DNA of 64,000 bases from Coprovicinus avistercoris (GTDB lineage: Bacteria > Actinomycetota > Coriobacteriia > Coriobacteriales > Atopobiaceae), in contig DVMQ01000018.1 in assembly GCA_018714895.1 (NCBI GenBank), positions 202,930-266,929 on the forward strand, in the 5' to 3' direction. The stretch's first letter is position 1; the number at the start of each line of letters is the position of its first letter. This document shows, in pieces, positions 53,415 to 61,716 of the stretch. The notes below the pieces were generated by a model. It was not told the origin of the DNA. It worked only from the letters and a program-made list of their open reading frames with translations, and did no database searches. Made by a program: the position numbers and the translations under genes.

Positions 53415-54862
53415 ATAATTGAGAAGTATTTCACAAGCAGTAAACCAAAGAGCACTGCCATAGAAACTGCCGAGGCGATAACTGCACCGGTGAGTTGGAA
53501 AAGGCTGACGAGTACGAGAGAAATAACGAGCGCAATAATAAAAGAGATGAAGTAGATAGTGACTACACCTTCCTGTGCGCGCAAAACAGTAATGATCTGA
53601 TAGAGAAAATCAACGGCAGCAGAGAGAAATCCAGCTAGTACCATCAGTAAGATCAAGAAGGCAAATTGCTGGAAATCAACTCCGTACATAAATCCAAGAA
53701 TGGGGATGCCGAGCCACATCATAAAGATGCCAACAACAACCGAAACGAGCGCCACAACGCCAATCAAAGCAAAAACAATCAAACTGAAGCGGCGATGTTT
53801 GGATGGTTCTGACCAAATGTTAGCAAGGCGTACGAGCTGGGGTTTATAGAGCATACTGCCCACCATAATGATCGAGTGGGTAGGGAAGTACATGGCATTA
53901 AAGTACAGCTGGTTGTCGTAGGAAAGCACTGATTGCATAACGAGTTTTGGTACGCAGTCGATAAGAGCGTAGAGAAACATGGCGCCAAAGAGCGGGGAGC
54001 ATTCCTCGAAGATAGCTCGGATCTCAGCGATGCTTGCTTTGCGAGCTGGTTGTGTTTCGAAGAGCGTTAGCGGCAGCGTAACAAGTACAAAAGAGATAAC
54101 CGCGGCAACAATCATAGAAATGCAGGCGGCGGGCATGCTGCGGGTTAAAAGCAACACTATTGAGAAAAGCACACCCGCTCCTACAGAGCGGATTGTTTGA
54201 GAAATACCTGCAAGATAGAGCTTATCCATCTGTTGCAGGCGGCCTTCATATACATCGGCAAGCTGATCGACCGCACGGAAACCCAATACGCCTGTGCAGA
54301 TGCCTAACATGGGTTGGGTGTAGCGCATGATACTGCAGTAGAGGAAGCTCACAATTACCATGGCGGTGCAGGTTAAAACGCGGCAAATCACATAGTCGCG
54401 AAATGAGTGACCTTCATCAAGATCGGACACTTGATAGGTGCGGACACCAAAGCTTGCAATCCAAAGAAGCACTTGACCCAACGCAAAGGCCATCGAGAAC
54501 ATGCCTGCTTGCTCAATACCAGCAAGTTGTGTTGCGACAATAGTGAGAGCAGGAAACAGAAAGCCCCACATGGAAGAACCAATGGTGTTCCAAATATAGT
54601 CGCGGGTCGTACTATGTGCGGCATATTGTTCGGTTTCATCAGAGAAGCTGCCCGAATATACAGCACCGATGAGACGGTTCCACCAATTATTGGCAACACG
54701 CATAAGCCAAGGGCCTTCATCGTGACGATGCTTACGGTGGGTGTTGTGCGTGCGCTTGCGTTTTTCAGCGCGCTCTCGTATCGCGAGACGAGTTTTGGAT
54801 ACATGGCTGCCTAAAGATGATTGATCTTTGGTGCCGCCTCGTTTTTCCCGCAAATGTAGCAT
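53396..54862 (-). CDS. Polysaccharide flippase-like (Wzx/MATE-fold) membrane protein
   Basis: 488-aa membrane protein with about twelve to fourteen hydrophobic segments, beginning after a basic, charged N-terminal tail of about 50 residues (REKRGGTK, RAEKRKRTHN). The layout and segments such as FLFPALTIVATQLAGIEQAG and LFGAMFLYALIDCVPKLVMQ resemble O-antigen/teichoic-acid flippases of the MOP superfamily. The start at 54862 has AAGGGG upstream. No glycosyltransferase genes are adjacent, so the lipid-linked substrate is unknown. Confidence 0.75.
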   Translation of the reverse strand: MLHLREKRGGTKDQSSLGSHVSKTRLAIRERAEKRKRTHNTHRKHRHDEGPWLMRVANNWWNRLIGAVYSGSFSDETEQYAAHSTTRDYIWNTIGSSMWGFLFPALTIVATQLAGIEQAGMFSMAFALGQVLLWIASFGVRTYQVSDLDEGHSFRDYVICRVLTCTAMVIVSFLYCSIMRYTQPMLGICTGVLGFRAVDQLADVYEGRLQQMDKLYLAGISQTIRSVGAGVLFSIVLLLTRSMPAACISMIVAAVISFVLVTLPLTLFETQPARKASIAEIRAIFEECSPLFGAMFLYALIDCVPKLVMQSVLSYDNQLYFNAMYFPTHSIIMVGSMLYKPQLVRLANIWSEPSKHRRFSLIVFALIGVVALVSVVVGIFMMWLGIPILGFMYGVDFQQFAFLILLMVLAGFLSAAVDFLYQIITVLRAQEGVVTIYFISFIIALVISLVLVSLFQLTGAVIASAVSMAVLFGLLLVKYFSIMKTARS

Positions 54863-54971
54863 TACTCGTCTAACCCCTTTATTTCTTGCTGAAACGTACC
54901 GAAGAGAAGCACTCGTTTGATTGAAACAAAAGTACCGTAAGGGGCATTGTACTCGCCTCAGTATTTCTCTG

Positions 54972-55017
54972 TTCATTTTAAAAAGTTAGCTGTATACTAC
55001 TTTCAGAATAGTTAGCT
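54972..55017 (+). promoter_or_regulatory. feo promoter region with two AGTTAGCT boxes
   Basis: AGTTAGCT occurs at 54984-54991 and 55010-55017, on either side of a TATACT -10 candidate (54993-54998). The second forms TTAGCTAA. A related AGTTAACT occurs at 55709-55716 before feoB. The boxes resemble half-sites of DtxR/IdeR-type iron repressors, which is inference from the neighbouring genes. Confidence 0.45.
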
Positions 55018-55142
55018 AAAGAAAACTATTTCTAAGTCTGGTAATGAGGGGTGTGAACTTCATGGAACTAGCTTCCAGTCCTTGGCCTGCGCAAAACGTG
55101 TTGAAGCGTAAAAAGGCTAACTGCCCAGCTAAAGGAGGCGCT

Positions 55143-55367
55143 ATGGGCGCTCAGCTTCCTCTTACGATGGTGGAGGAAGGTACAACGGTTGAAGTCTCAA
55201 GGGTTGGTGGTGCAGCAGAGCTTCGTCAGCATCTCGCTGAACTTGGCTTTGTTGTAGGGGCTGAAGTAAAGGTTGTTTCTCGAGCTTCCTCTGGTCTTAT
55301 TGTGAGCGTTAAAGGTGCGACTTTTGCCATTGATACAAGCATGGCAAGGCGCATAGCAACACGCTAA
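55143..55367 (+). CDS. feoA: FeoA-domain protein (first)
   Basis: 74-aa SH3-like FeoA protein, cytoplasmic partner of the ferrous-iron transporter. LRQHLAELGFVVGAEVKVVS, then GLIVSVKGATFAIDTSMARRI, matches the family. The ATG at 55143 has AAAGGAGGCGCT, an ideal ribosome-binding site, and gives the normal length. An open frame reaches back to 55062 with another possible start (GAGGGG upstream), which would add a 27-residue leader. It is the first gene of the feo operon. Confidence 0.88.
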   Translation: MGAQLPLTMVEEGTTVEVSRVGGAAELRQHLAELGFVVGAEVKVVSRASSGLIVSVKGATFAIDTSMARRIATR

Positions 55368-55429
55368 ATCTAAATATGGGTTCCCAACTGCATGCAATGT
55401 GTAGTTCACATGTTTCAAGGAGGATGGGC

Positions 55430-55660
55430 ATGGCAACATTGAGAGATGTGAAGGTGGGCGACTCCTGTCAAGTCGTTCGTCTCACAGGTTCTGGCGCTGT
55501 GAAGCGTCGCATTATGGATATGGGGGTAACCAAAGGTGTGAAGATCTTTGTTCGCAAAGTTGCACCCCTCGGAGACCCCATTGAGGTAACTCTGCGTGGT
55601 TATGAGCTTACGCTGCGAAAGGATGAAGCGCAGAGCATAGAAGTTGCACCAAACGCTTGA
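55430..55660 (+). CDS. feoA: FeoA-domain protein (second)
   Basis: 76-aa FeoA. LTGSGAVKRRIMDMGVTKGVKIFVRKVAPLGDPI is the canonical motif, continuing into EVTLRGYELTLRKDEA. AAGGAGGATGGGC precedes the ATG at 55430. Tandem FeoA proteins before FeoB are common in anaerobes; they are thought to modulate the FeoB GTPase. A terminator-like hairpin separates it from feoB. Confidence 0.9.
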   Translation: MATLRDVKVGDSCQVVRLTGSGAVKRRIMDMGVTKGVKIFVRKVAPLGDPIEVTLRGYELTLRKDEAQSIEVAPNA

Positions 55661-55669
55661 TTTGCAATG

Positions 55670-55767
55670 ATGTGGCACCCGGGTTTGCCGGGATTTTTTC
55701 AGGAGCGTAAGTTAACTCAATCTAACATATATGGGTTTACCTGCGCTTACTTAACGAGGTGCCACAT
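55670..55767 (+). promoter_or_regulatory. feoA-feoB leader: long inverted repeat enclosing a terminator
   Basis: ATGTGGCACC (55670-55679) and GGTGCCACAT (55758-55767) are perfect inverse copies separated by 78 nt. Inside, CCCGG-GTTTG-CCGGG (55678-55692) is followed by ATTTTTT (55693-55699), an intrinsic terminator. The 5' arm of the long repeat overlaps the terminator stem by 2 nt, so long-range pairing and termination could compete. An AGTTAACT box and an AT-rich, promoter-like stretch lie between. Confidence 0.55.
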
Positions 55768-55844
55768 AAGGATGGAAAAGAACCAGACAACAATGGTGGG
55801 CAGTTCGGGGGACCACATGCTCACCAAATTGAGGAAGGTAAGGT

Positions 55845-58523
55845 ATGGCAGAACAGATCAACATTGCTCTTGCCGGCAATCCAAACTGCGGCAAGACAAC
55901 GCTGTTCAATGAGCTCACCGGCTCGAATGGCTATGTTGGCAACTGGCCGGGTGTAACAGTTGAAAAGAAAATGGCCGCCTGGAAGAAAGACAAGCAGGTT
56001 GAATTTGTAGATCTTCCGGGTGTGTATTCGCTGTCGCCTTATTCGCCAGAAGAAGTTGTGTCACGCGATTATGTCGTGAAGGACCGCCCAGACGCAGTTA
56101 TCAACCTTGTTGATGTTACAAATTTGGAGCGTAATCTCTATCTCACGACTCAGATTCTCGAAACTGGTCGCCCTGTTGTCGTAGGCCTCAATATGTGTGA
56201 CCTGCTCAAAGAGCGCGGCGATACGATTGATATCAAAAAGCTTGAAGATATGCTCGGCGTCCGCGTTATTGAGACGTCTGCACTCAAGGGTATGAATATC
56301 GATGAGCTGGTGAGTGCTGCTCGAGAAGCTGCAACTTCGGGTACGGTTTCGCAGGGAAACAAGTGTTTTAGCCAAGAAGTTGAAAATGCCCTTACCAACA
56401 TTGCTTCCATCATTGAGGATAGCTGCGACCCAGAGACGCTTCGCTGGTATTCAATTAAGGTCTTTGAGCGCGATGCAGAGGCGATTGAGCCGTTGCATCT
56501 TAATGAGAGCAAACTCCAAAACATTGAGGCTCTTATCGATGAGGTTGAGAAGAGCCGTGATGAGGATGCGGAGTCCATTATTACCTCTGATCGATATGAC
56601 TGGATTGCATCAGTCATGGACGCTTGCGTAACCAAGGCCCCAAAGAAGCTCTCTGTATCTGAGAAGATTGACCGCGTTGTTACCAATCGCGTGTTGGGCA
56701 TTCCTATTTTTATTGTCGTAATGGTATTCGTGTATTGGTTGGCTATTTCTACCGTTGGTACTGGTGGCACCGATTGGGTGAACGACAATCTCTTTGGTGA
56801 TGGCTTCTTTATTAACAGTGCAAGTGAAGAAGCATATACCGCTGAGCAGGAAGCATACGACGCTCATTATTACGGTGATCAGATCGACGGCTATCTTGCT
56901 GCTGCCGAAGCTGATGGTATTGCGACTGAGGGTGTTGCCGATGCGGTGAGCACGTTGAGTGCAGATCCGGAGGACGCTGAGGCTCAGGCAACGGTTGATG
57001 CATTTGTTGCTGATGCAGCTGCGGCCGGTGTTGTTGCCAGGGATGTTCCTATTCATGATGGAGATGGTAACTTCGTTGATACCAACGATGAGGTTATTAC
57101 CACGCTTGATGCTGAGGGTAATCCTGTTCTTGCTGATGGCCAGGAGTTGCAGGTCCTTGATACTGTAAGTGCCGAGAACTTCTCTGATGCAGTGGCTGCT
57201 CAGGAAGATGCTCCCGATCCAGCAAGCTACGCGGGCTGGGTTGCTTCGATTCCCGATACGGTAACGGGTTGGCTCGAGAGTGCAGGGGCTTCTCCGGTCG
57301 TCATCTCTCTTGTTGTTGACGGTATTGTTGGTGGCGTTGGCTCGGTACTCGGATTTATTCCGCAGATGTTCGTGCTCTTTGTCCTGCTCTGCTTCCTTGA
57401 GGATTGCGGTTACATGAGCCGTGTTGCCTTTGTTATGGACCGTGTTTTCCGCAGGTTTGGTCTTTCCGGTAAGTCTTTTATTCCCATGCTCGTTTCAACA
57501 GGTTGTGGCGTACCAGGTGTTCTTGCTACTAAGACCATTGAGAACGAGAAAGACCGTCGTATGACGGCTATGCTTACCACCATGATTCCTTGTGGTGCCA
57601 AGACACCAATTATTGCCCTTGTAATGGGCGTGCTTGTGGGCGGATCTGATGCATGGTGGGTCGCCCCGATGTTCTACTTCCTCGGCCTGGCTGCTATTGT
57701 CATTTCGGCACTTATGCTGAAGAAAACCAAGATGTTTGCAGGCGATCCTGCTCCATTTGTAATGGAGTTGCCGGATTACCATTTCCCGACTATCAAGTCT
57801 TGGTGGCTGCATGTTTGGGAGCGTGTCTCTGCCTATATTAAGAAGGCCGGAACGATCATCTTTGCTGCTGCCGTTGGTGTTTGGTTCCTCTCGAACTTTG
57901 GTTTTGCGAACTGGGATGGCGGAAGCGGAGCCTTTGGATTTTTCGGAGACATGGCCGGTGCTCCAGAGAACTACATGGACTACTCGCTGCTTGCAATGGT
58001 CGGCAGTGCCATTGCTTGGATCTTTGCTCCGCTTGGTGCTGATACGTGGCAGGCGGTAGCAGCTTCGCTCAATGCCCTTATCGCTAAGGAGAACCTCGTC
58101 TCCACGTTTGGTGTTTTGTATGGCCTGGGCGATGTTACCGAGAATTCCGTCACCATGTGGAATGGTTTTGCGGGTATGTTTACGTCAGGCGGAATTCTCC
58201 ATGTTGGTGCAATGTGCGCATTTGTAGCCTTTAACATGCTTGACGCGCCGTGCTTTGCTGCAATTGGAACCATTCGTCGTCAGATGGATAGCCCCAAGTG
58301 GTTCTGGTTTGCCATTGGGTATCAGTGCGTCTTTGGTTGGGTTGTTGGTCTTATCATCAATCAGCTCTGGGAGCTCTTTGTTCTTGGAAACTTTGGCGTT
58401 TGGACTGTGGTGGCATTTGTTGCTTTAGCAGCGATGATATTCCAGCTTGTTCGTCCTATGCCCAAAACAGATACGAGTGACGAGAAGATTCTTTCTGATC
58501 TCACGAGTGAACCAGTTGCATAG
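55845..58523 (+). CDS. feoB: Ferrous iron transport protein B with long acidic loop
   Basis: 892-aa Fe2+ transporter, about 120 residues longer than typical FeoB. The N-terminal G domain shows G1 GNPNCGKT (residues 11-18), G3 VDLPGVYSL and G4 NMCD. The membrane part starts near residue 283 (IPIFIVVMVFVYWLAIS). Two Gate motifs are recognisable (FLEDCGYMSRVAFVMDR and KENLVSTFG region). Between the first and second membrane segments (about residues 315-470) is an Ala/Asp/Glu-rich insertion predicted outside the cell. GAGGAAGGTAAGGT precedes the ATG. Confidence 0.95.
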   Translation: MAEQINIALAGNPNCGKTTLFNELTGSNGYVGNWPGVTVEKKMAAWKKDKQVEFVDLPGVYSLSPYSPEEVVSRDYVVKDRPDAVINLVDVTNLERNLYLTTQILETGRPVVVGLNMCDLLKERGDTIDIKKLEDMLGVRVIETSALKGMNIDELVSAAREAATSGTVSQGNKCFSQEVENALTNIASIIEDSCDPETLRWYSIKVFERDAEAIEPLHLNESKLQNIEALIDEVEKSRDEDAESIITSDRYDWIASVMDACVTKAPKKLSVSEKIDRVVTNRVLGIPIFIVVMVFVYWLAISTVGTGGTDWVNDNLFGDGFFINSASEEAYTAEQEAYDAHYYGDQIDGYLAAAEADGIATEGVADAVSTLSADPEDAEAQATVDAFVADAAAAGVVARDVPIHDGDGNFVDTNDEVITTLDAEGNPVLADGQELQVLDTVSAENFSDAVAAQEDAPDPASYAGWVASIPDTVTGWLESAGASPVVISLVVDGIVGGVGSVLGFIPQMFVLFVLLCFLEDCGYMSRVAFVMDRVFRRFGLSGKSFIPMLVSTGCGVPGVLATKTIENEKDRRMTAMLTTMIPCGAKTPIIALVMGVLVGGSDAWWVAPMFYFLGLAAIVISALMLKKTKMFAGDPAPFVMELPDYHFPTIKSWWLHVWERVSAYIKKAGTIIFAAAVGVWFLSNFGFANWDGGSGAFGFFGDMAGAPENYMDYSLLAMVGSAIAWIFAPLGADTWQAVAASLNALIAKENLVSTFGVLYGLGDVTENSVTMWNGFAGMFTSGGILHVGAMCAFVAFNMLDAPCFAAIGTIRRQMDSPKWFWFAIGYQCVFGWVVGLIINQLWELFVLGNFGVWTVVAFVALAAMIFQLVRPMPKTDTSDEKILSDLTSEPVA

Positions 58524-58540
58524 AAAAGCAAGGAATTTCA

Positions 58541-58568
58541 AACCCCGCAGGATTACCTGCGGGGTTTT
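58541..58568 (+). terminator. Terminator after feoB
   Basis: AACCCCGCAGG and CCTGCGGGGTT form an 11-bp stem with a 4-nt loop, followed by TTTT. Confidence 0.92.
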
Positions 58569-58697
58569 CGAATGATTGTTTTCAGATTCTTTTAACCATT
58601 TTTACGCCTTTGTGCTGTTGTGTGAACGGTAGCATCTGCACATCTTCCCAGTCTTAGACTGCCCCCTGAAAGTCCAAGAACTAGGGAGGTGCCACCG

Positions 58698-60293
58698 ATG
58701 TTTGAGGATCATACACAGTATGCAAATGCACTGCTCAGCGCTATTGAACAAACTGTTTACAAGACACCGGAAAAGCCAGTGTTTTCAAAGGCGGGTGGTA
58801 CGAGTTCAACCTATGGTGAACTCTGGAACTTGGCGCGTCATGTTGCAGCAGGACTTCATGCTCAAATAGCTGGCCGAGGGCCAATTCTTGTGCTGGGTCA
58901 CAAAGAAGTGAGCACGCTTGCTGCTTTTCTTGGTTGTTTAATGAGTGGTCATGCATTTGTTCCCATTGATGTTGAACTGCCAGTTGAACGTATTTCAAAT
59001 ATTGCTCACCAAATTCCACAGGCAACACTTTTGACAACATGTGAGGTTCCAGAAGCTCTTTATGATGTGTTGGCAAATTGCACCATTCTGACTATGAGTC
59101 ATCTTTGTGGTACGGATTACCCGATGCCATCACGATCATGTTGTGTTGCTGGGGAAGAAACGCAGTACATCATTTTCACTTCAGGCTCCACTGGCAAACC
59201 AAAAGGAATTGAAGTTACTGCTTCTAATGTGGAGCACTTTATGGAATGGCTCCGCACTTTTCCTGTTATACGAGATGGCGGCTGTATCTTTTTGGATCAG
59301 GCTCACTATTCTTTTGATTTGTCTGAATACGAGCTTGTTGGAGCCCTTTCAACGGGCGGCAGTTTGTTTGCGATTTCGCCGGAGCTCCAACATGATTTTG
59401 CGTCATTGTTTGCGAGCTTGGCGCAGTCTCAAGTGCAAATCTGGGTATCCACTCCCTCTTTTGCAGATGTCTGTCTAGTGGATAAAAGTTTTAATGCAAC
59501 ACTTATGCCTTCTGTGCGCATGTTTCTCTTTTGTGGAGAAACTCTTCATCATGTAACAGCAGCAAAACTGCATGAGCGCTTCCCAGATGCTCTGATTGTC
59601 AATACGTATGGTCCGACAGAGTCTACGGTTGCGGTTACTTATGGCGAAGTTGGCGAGCAGGAATTAAACAATCCTGATCCTCTCCCGGTTGGTCAATATC
59701 GTCCCGGTACAGAGATTTTAATTGTTGATCATCAGACTGGAGAGACACTCCCAGTTGGGACGATGGGAGAAATTGTTATTTGTGGCAACACGGTAGCGCG
59801 TGGTTATTATCGCAACCCAGAAAAGACACAAGCAGCATTTTTTGAGACCACGCTCTCTGATGGGACGCCGTGTCGGGGATATCGTACAGGCGATTTAGGC
59901 TATCTGGATGCTAAAGGGACACTTCACTGCGAGGGTCGCCTTGATTCTTTGGTAAAAGTAAATGGTTTCAGAATTGAGCTCGATGAAGTTGAAGGCGCAT
60001 TAACGGAACTTCCAGGAGTTCGAGAAGCTGCTGTTGTGCCAGTGGCGCATGGTAAACGCGTAACAAGTTTAGGCGCTTTTGTGGTATTCGAAGATGCTGG
60101 CGAGGTAGATAAGGATACGTTCACTGCAGTGCTTCATCTGAAGGCTGCACTTGGTAAAACGCTTCCTGCTTATATGGTGCCACGTCAGATGCAAGTGGTT
60201 GACGAGCTGCCTCTTACTGCGAATGGAAAAGTGGATAGAAAGAAACTCGCCCAGAGGCTTGCGCGTCCCGCTCGCCATGGTCGAGGTGCTTAA
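58698..60293 (+). CDS. dltA: D-alanine--D-alanyl carrier protein ligase DltA
   Basis: 531-aa adenylating enzyme that activates D-alanine and loads it on DltC, for D-alanylation of teichoic acids. The A-domain motifs are FTSGSTGKPKG, NTYGPTESTVAVTY, GYRTGDLGYLD and LTANGKVDRKKL. Length and order match DltA. The ATG at 58698 has GGGAGG nine bases upstream. It heads the operon dltA-B-C-D, then the DltX-like gene and a beta-lactamase-fold gene. Confidence 0.95.
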   Translation: MFEDHTQYANALLSAIEQTVYKTPEKPVFSKAGGTSSTYGELWNLARHVAAGLHAQIAGRGPILVLGHKEVSTLAAFLGCLMSGHAFVPIDVELPVERISNIAHQIPQATLLTTCEVPEALYDVLANCTILTMSHLCGTDYPMPSRSCCVAGEETQYIIFTSGSTGKPKGIEVTASNVEHFMEWLRTFPVIRDGGCIFLDQAHYSFDLSEYELVGALSTGGSLFAISPELQHDFASLFASLAQSQVQIWVSTPSFADVCLVDKSFNATLMPSVRMFLFCGETLHHVTAAKLHERFPDALIVNTYGPTESTVAVTYGEVGEQELNNPDPLPVGQYRPGTEILIVDHQTGETLPVGTMGEIVICGNTVARGYYRNPEKTQAAFFETTLSDGTPCRGYRTGDLGYLDAKGTLHCEGRLDSLVKVNGFRIELDEVEGALTELPGVREAAVVPVAHGKRVTSLGAFVVFEDAGEVDKDTFTAVLHLKAALGKTLPAYMVPRQMQVVDELPLTANGKVDRKKLAQRLARPARHGRGA

Positions 60294-60296
60294 CCC

Positions 60297-61475
60297 ATGA
60301 CACTCTTTGCTGATCCAAGCTTTTTTATATTGTTAGCCTTTGCAATTGTGCCAGCGGCATGTTTGGGACTAACGCAGCATAATTTGCGCCTTTATGGACT
60401 TATACTCTCGGTTGTTTTTCTCTGCTGTGTGTTAGCGGGAAACCCACTAGAAGCAATAGCGCTTCTTTTGTTTTTGGTGGTAGAGCGTCTTGCAGTGTGT
60501 TGGCTTGCACGTGCTCCAAAGGATAACAAGCGCTTTGGCTTCTCTTGCGTTTTTTCGCTTGCACCGCTGGTGATATATAAAATCAGCAGTGTCGGACCTG
60601 TTCCGCTGTGGGGATTTGTGGGTATCTCGTACCTGACTTTTAAAGCCGTCCAGATAGTGATCGAAGTTCGCGATGGCCTCATTTCAGAGCAAGACTTGAG
60701 TTTTGTGGACTGGCTGTACTTTCTTCTATTCTTTCCTCAGCTCTCTTCTGGTCCCATAGATAGGAGTCGGCGGTTCTTAGCAGATGCTCATAAAACGCCT
60801 GATAGAGATGAGTATGCCGGCTTGTTTGCTCGCGGAATATTACTTTTGCTTGCAGGAGCAGTGTATTACTTTGTGGTAGCAACCTTTATTCATCGCTTTA
60901 TGGAGCAAATTCCTTGGAATGGATCAGATCCATTAGGTTCTGCCCTTGCACAAATCAAACAAGCCTATCTGTACGGCTTCTATCTATTCTTTGATTTCCA
61001 GGGGTATTGTCTTATGGCAATGGGTGCAAGCTATTGTTTGGGTATTCGTTGTCCACGCAATTTCAAGGCACCTTTTATTGCCATCGATATGTTTGATTTC
61101 TGGAACCGATGGAACATCACACTTTCCACTTGGCTGCGTGATTTTGTATTTATGCGGCTTACGCGGTTTATCATGCGTCACCATCTTCTGCATAACCGTA
61201 TCCATACGGCTCAGGTAAGCCTTGTTATCGATATGCTGGTTATGGGTTTTTGGCATGGACTGAGCGTCGACTACCTTACCTATGGTCTCTATCATGGCGT
61301 ACTTCTCGCCGCTACTCAGGGCTTTCAAAAACGCTCTGCCTTCTACAAACAGTACAAGAATAGCGCGTGGTTTAAAGCACTTTCCTGGTTTATTACGTTG
61401 CAGCTCGTCATTTTTGGGTTTGCAATTTTTTCTGGGCAATTATCAACACTTATAGGAGGGGTTTTCAATGGCTGA
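60297..61475 (+). CDS. dltB: Membrane O-acyltransferase DltB
   Basis: 392-aa MBOAT protein with about ten membrane segments. The conserved His is in MGFWHGLSVDY; the second MBOAT landmark is FFPQLSSGPIDR, and DFWNRWNITLSTWLRDFVF is characteristic. DltB moves the D-alanyl group from DltC to the outer face of the membrane. It starts 3 bp after dltA and overlaps dltC by 8 bp. Confidence 0.95.
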   Translation: MTLFADPSFFILLAFAIVPAACLGLTQHNLRLYGLILSVVFLCCVLAGNPLEAIALLLFLVVERLAVCWLARAPKDNKRFGFSCVFSLAPLVIYKISSVGPVPLWGFVGISYLTFKAVQIVIEVRDGLISEQDLSFVDWLYFLLFFPQLSSGPIDRSRRFLADAHKTPDRDEYAGLFARGILLLLAGAVYYFVVATFIHRFMEQIPWNGSDPLGSALAQIKQAYLYGFYLFFDFQGYCLMAMGASYCLGIRCPRNFKAPFIAIDMFDFWNRWNITLSTWLRDFVFMRLTRFIMRHHLLHNRIHTAQVSLVIDMLVMGFWHGLSVDYLTYGLYHGVLLAATQGFQKRSAFYKQYKNSAWFKALSWFITLQLVIFGFAIFSGQLSTLIGGVFNG

Positions 61476-61716
61476 GCAGGATGATGTCCGTATTCGTCTT
61501 TTTGATTTGCTGGAGGATGTAACAGGGGATGCTGTAGTCCGTGACCATGAAAATGATGATTTATTTGAATTGGGTTTGCTGGATTCTATGGCAGCAATTG
61601 AATTACTTGTTGGGTTGGAAGATGAATTTGGAGTATCTATTGCACCAACCGAGGTCCCGCGCGAAGAGATGAATACACCCAACAAGATTTTGGAGCAGGT
61701 GAGGAGGCGCCTCTAA
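61468..61716 (+). CDS. dltC: D-alanyl carrier protein DltC
   Basis: 82-aa acyl-carrier-like protein. The phosphopantetheine Ser lies in GLLDSMAAIELL, the expected D-S-M motif. Acidic throughout, as usual. Its ATG is inside the 3' end of dltB (overlap), with TAGGAGGGG upstream. Confidence 0.95.
   Translation: MAEQDDVRIRLFDLLEDVTGDAVVRDHENDDLFELGLLDSMAAIELLVGLEDEFGVSIAPTEVPREEMNTPNKILEQVRRRL

Noticed and set aside
55772..55912. 46-codon open frame overlapping the start of feoB
   Set aside because: Its ribosome-binding bases abut the ATG and its product has no recognisable features. Kept only as part of the leader observation.
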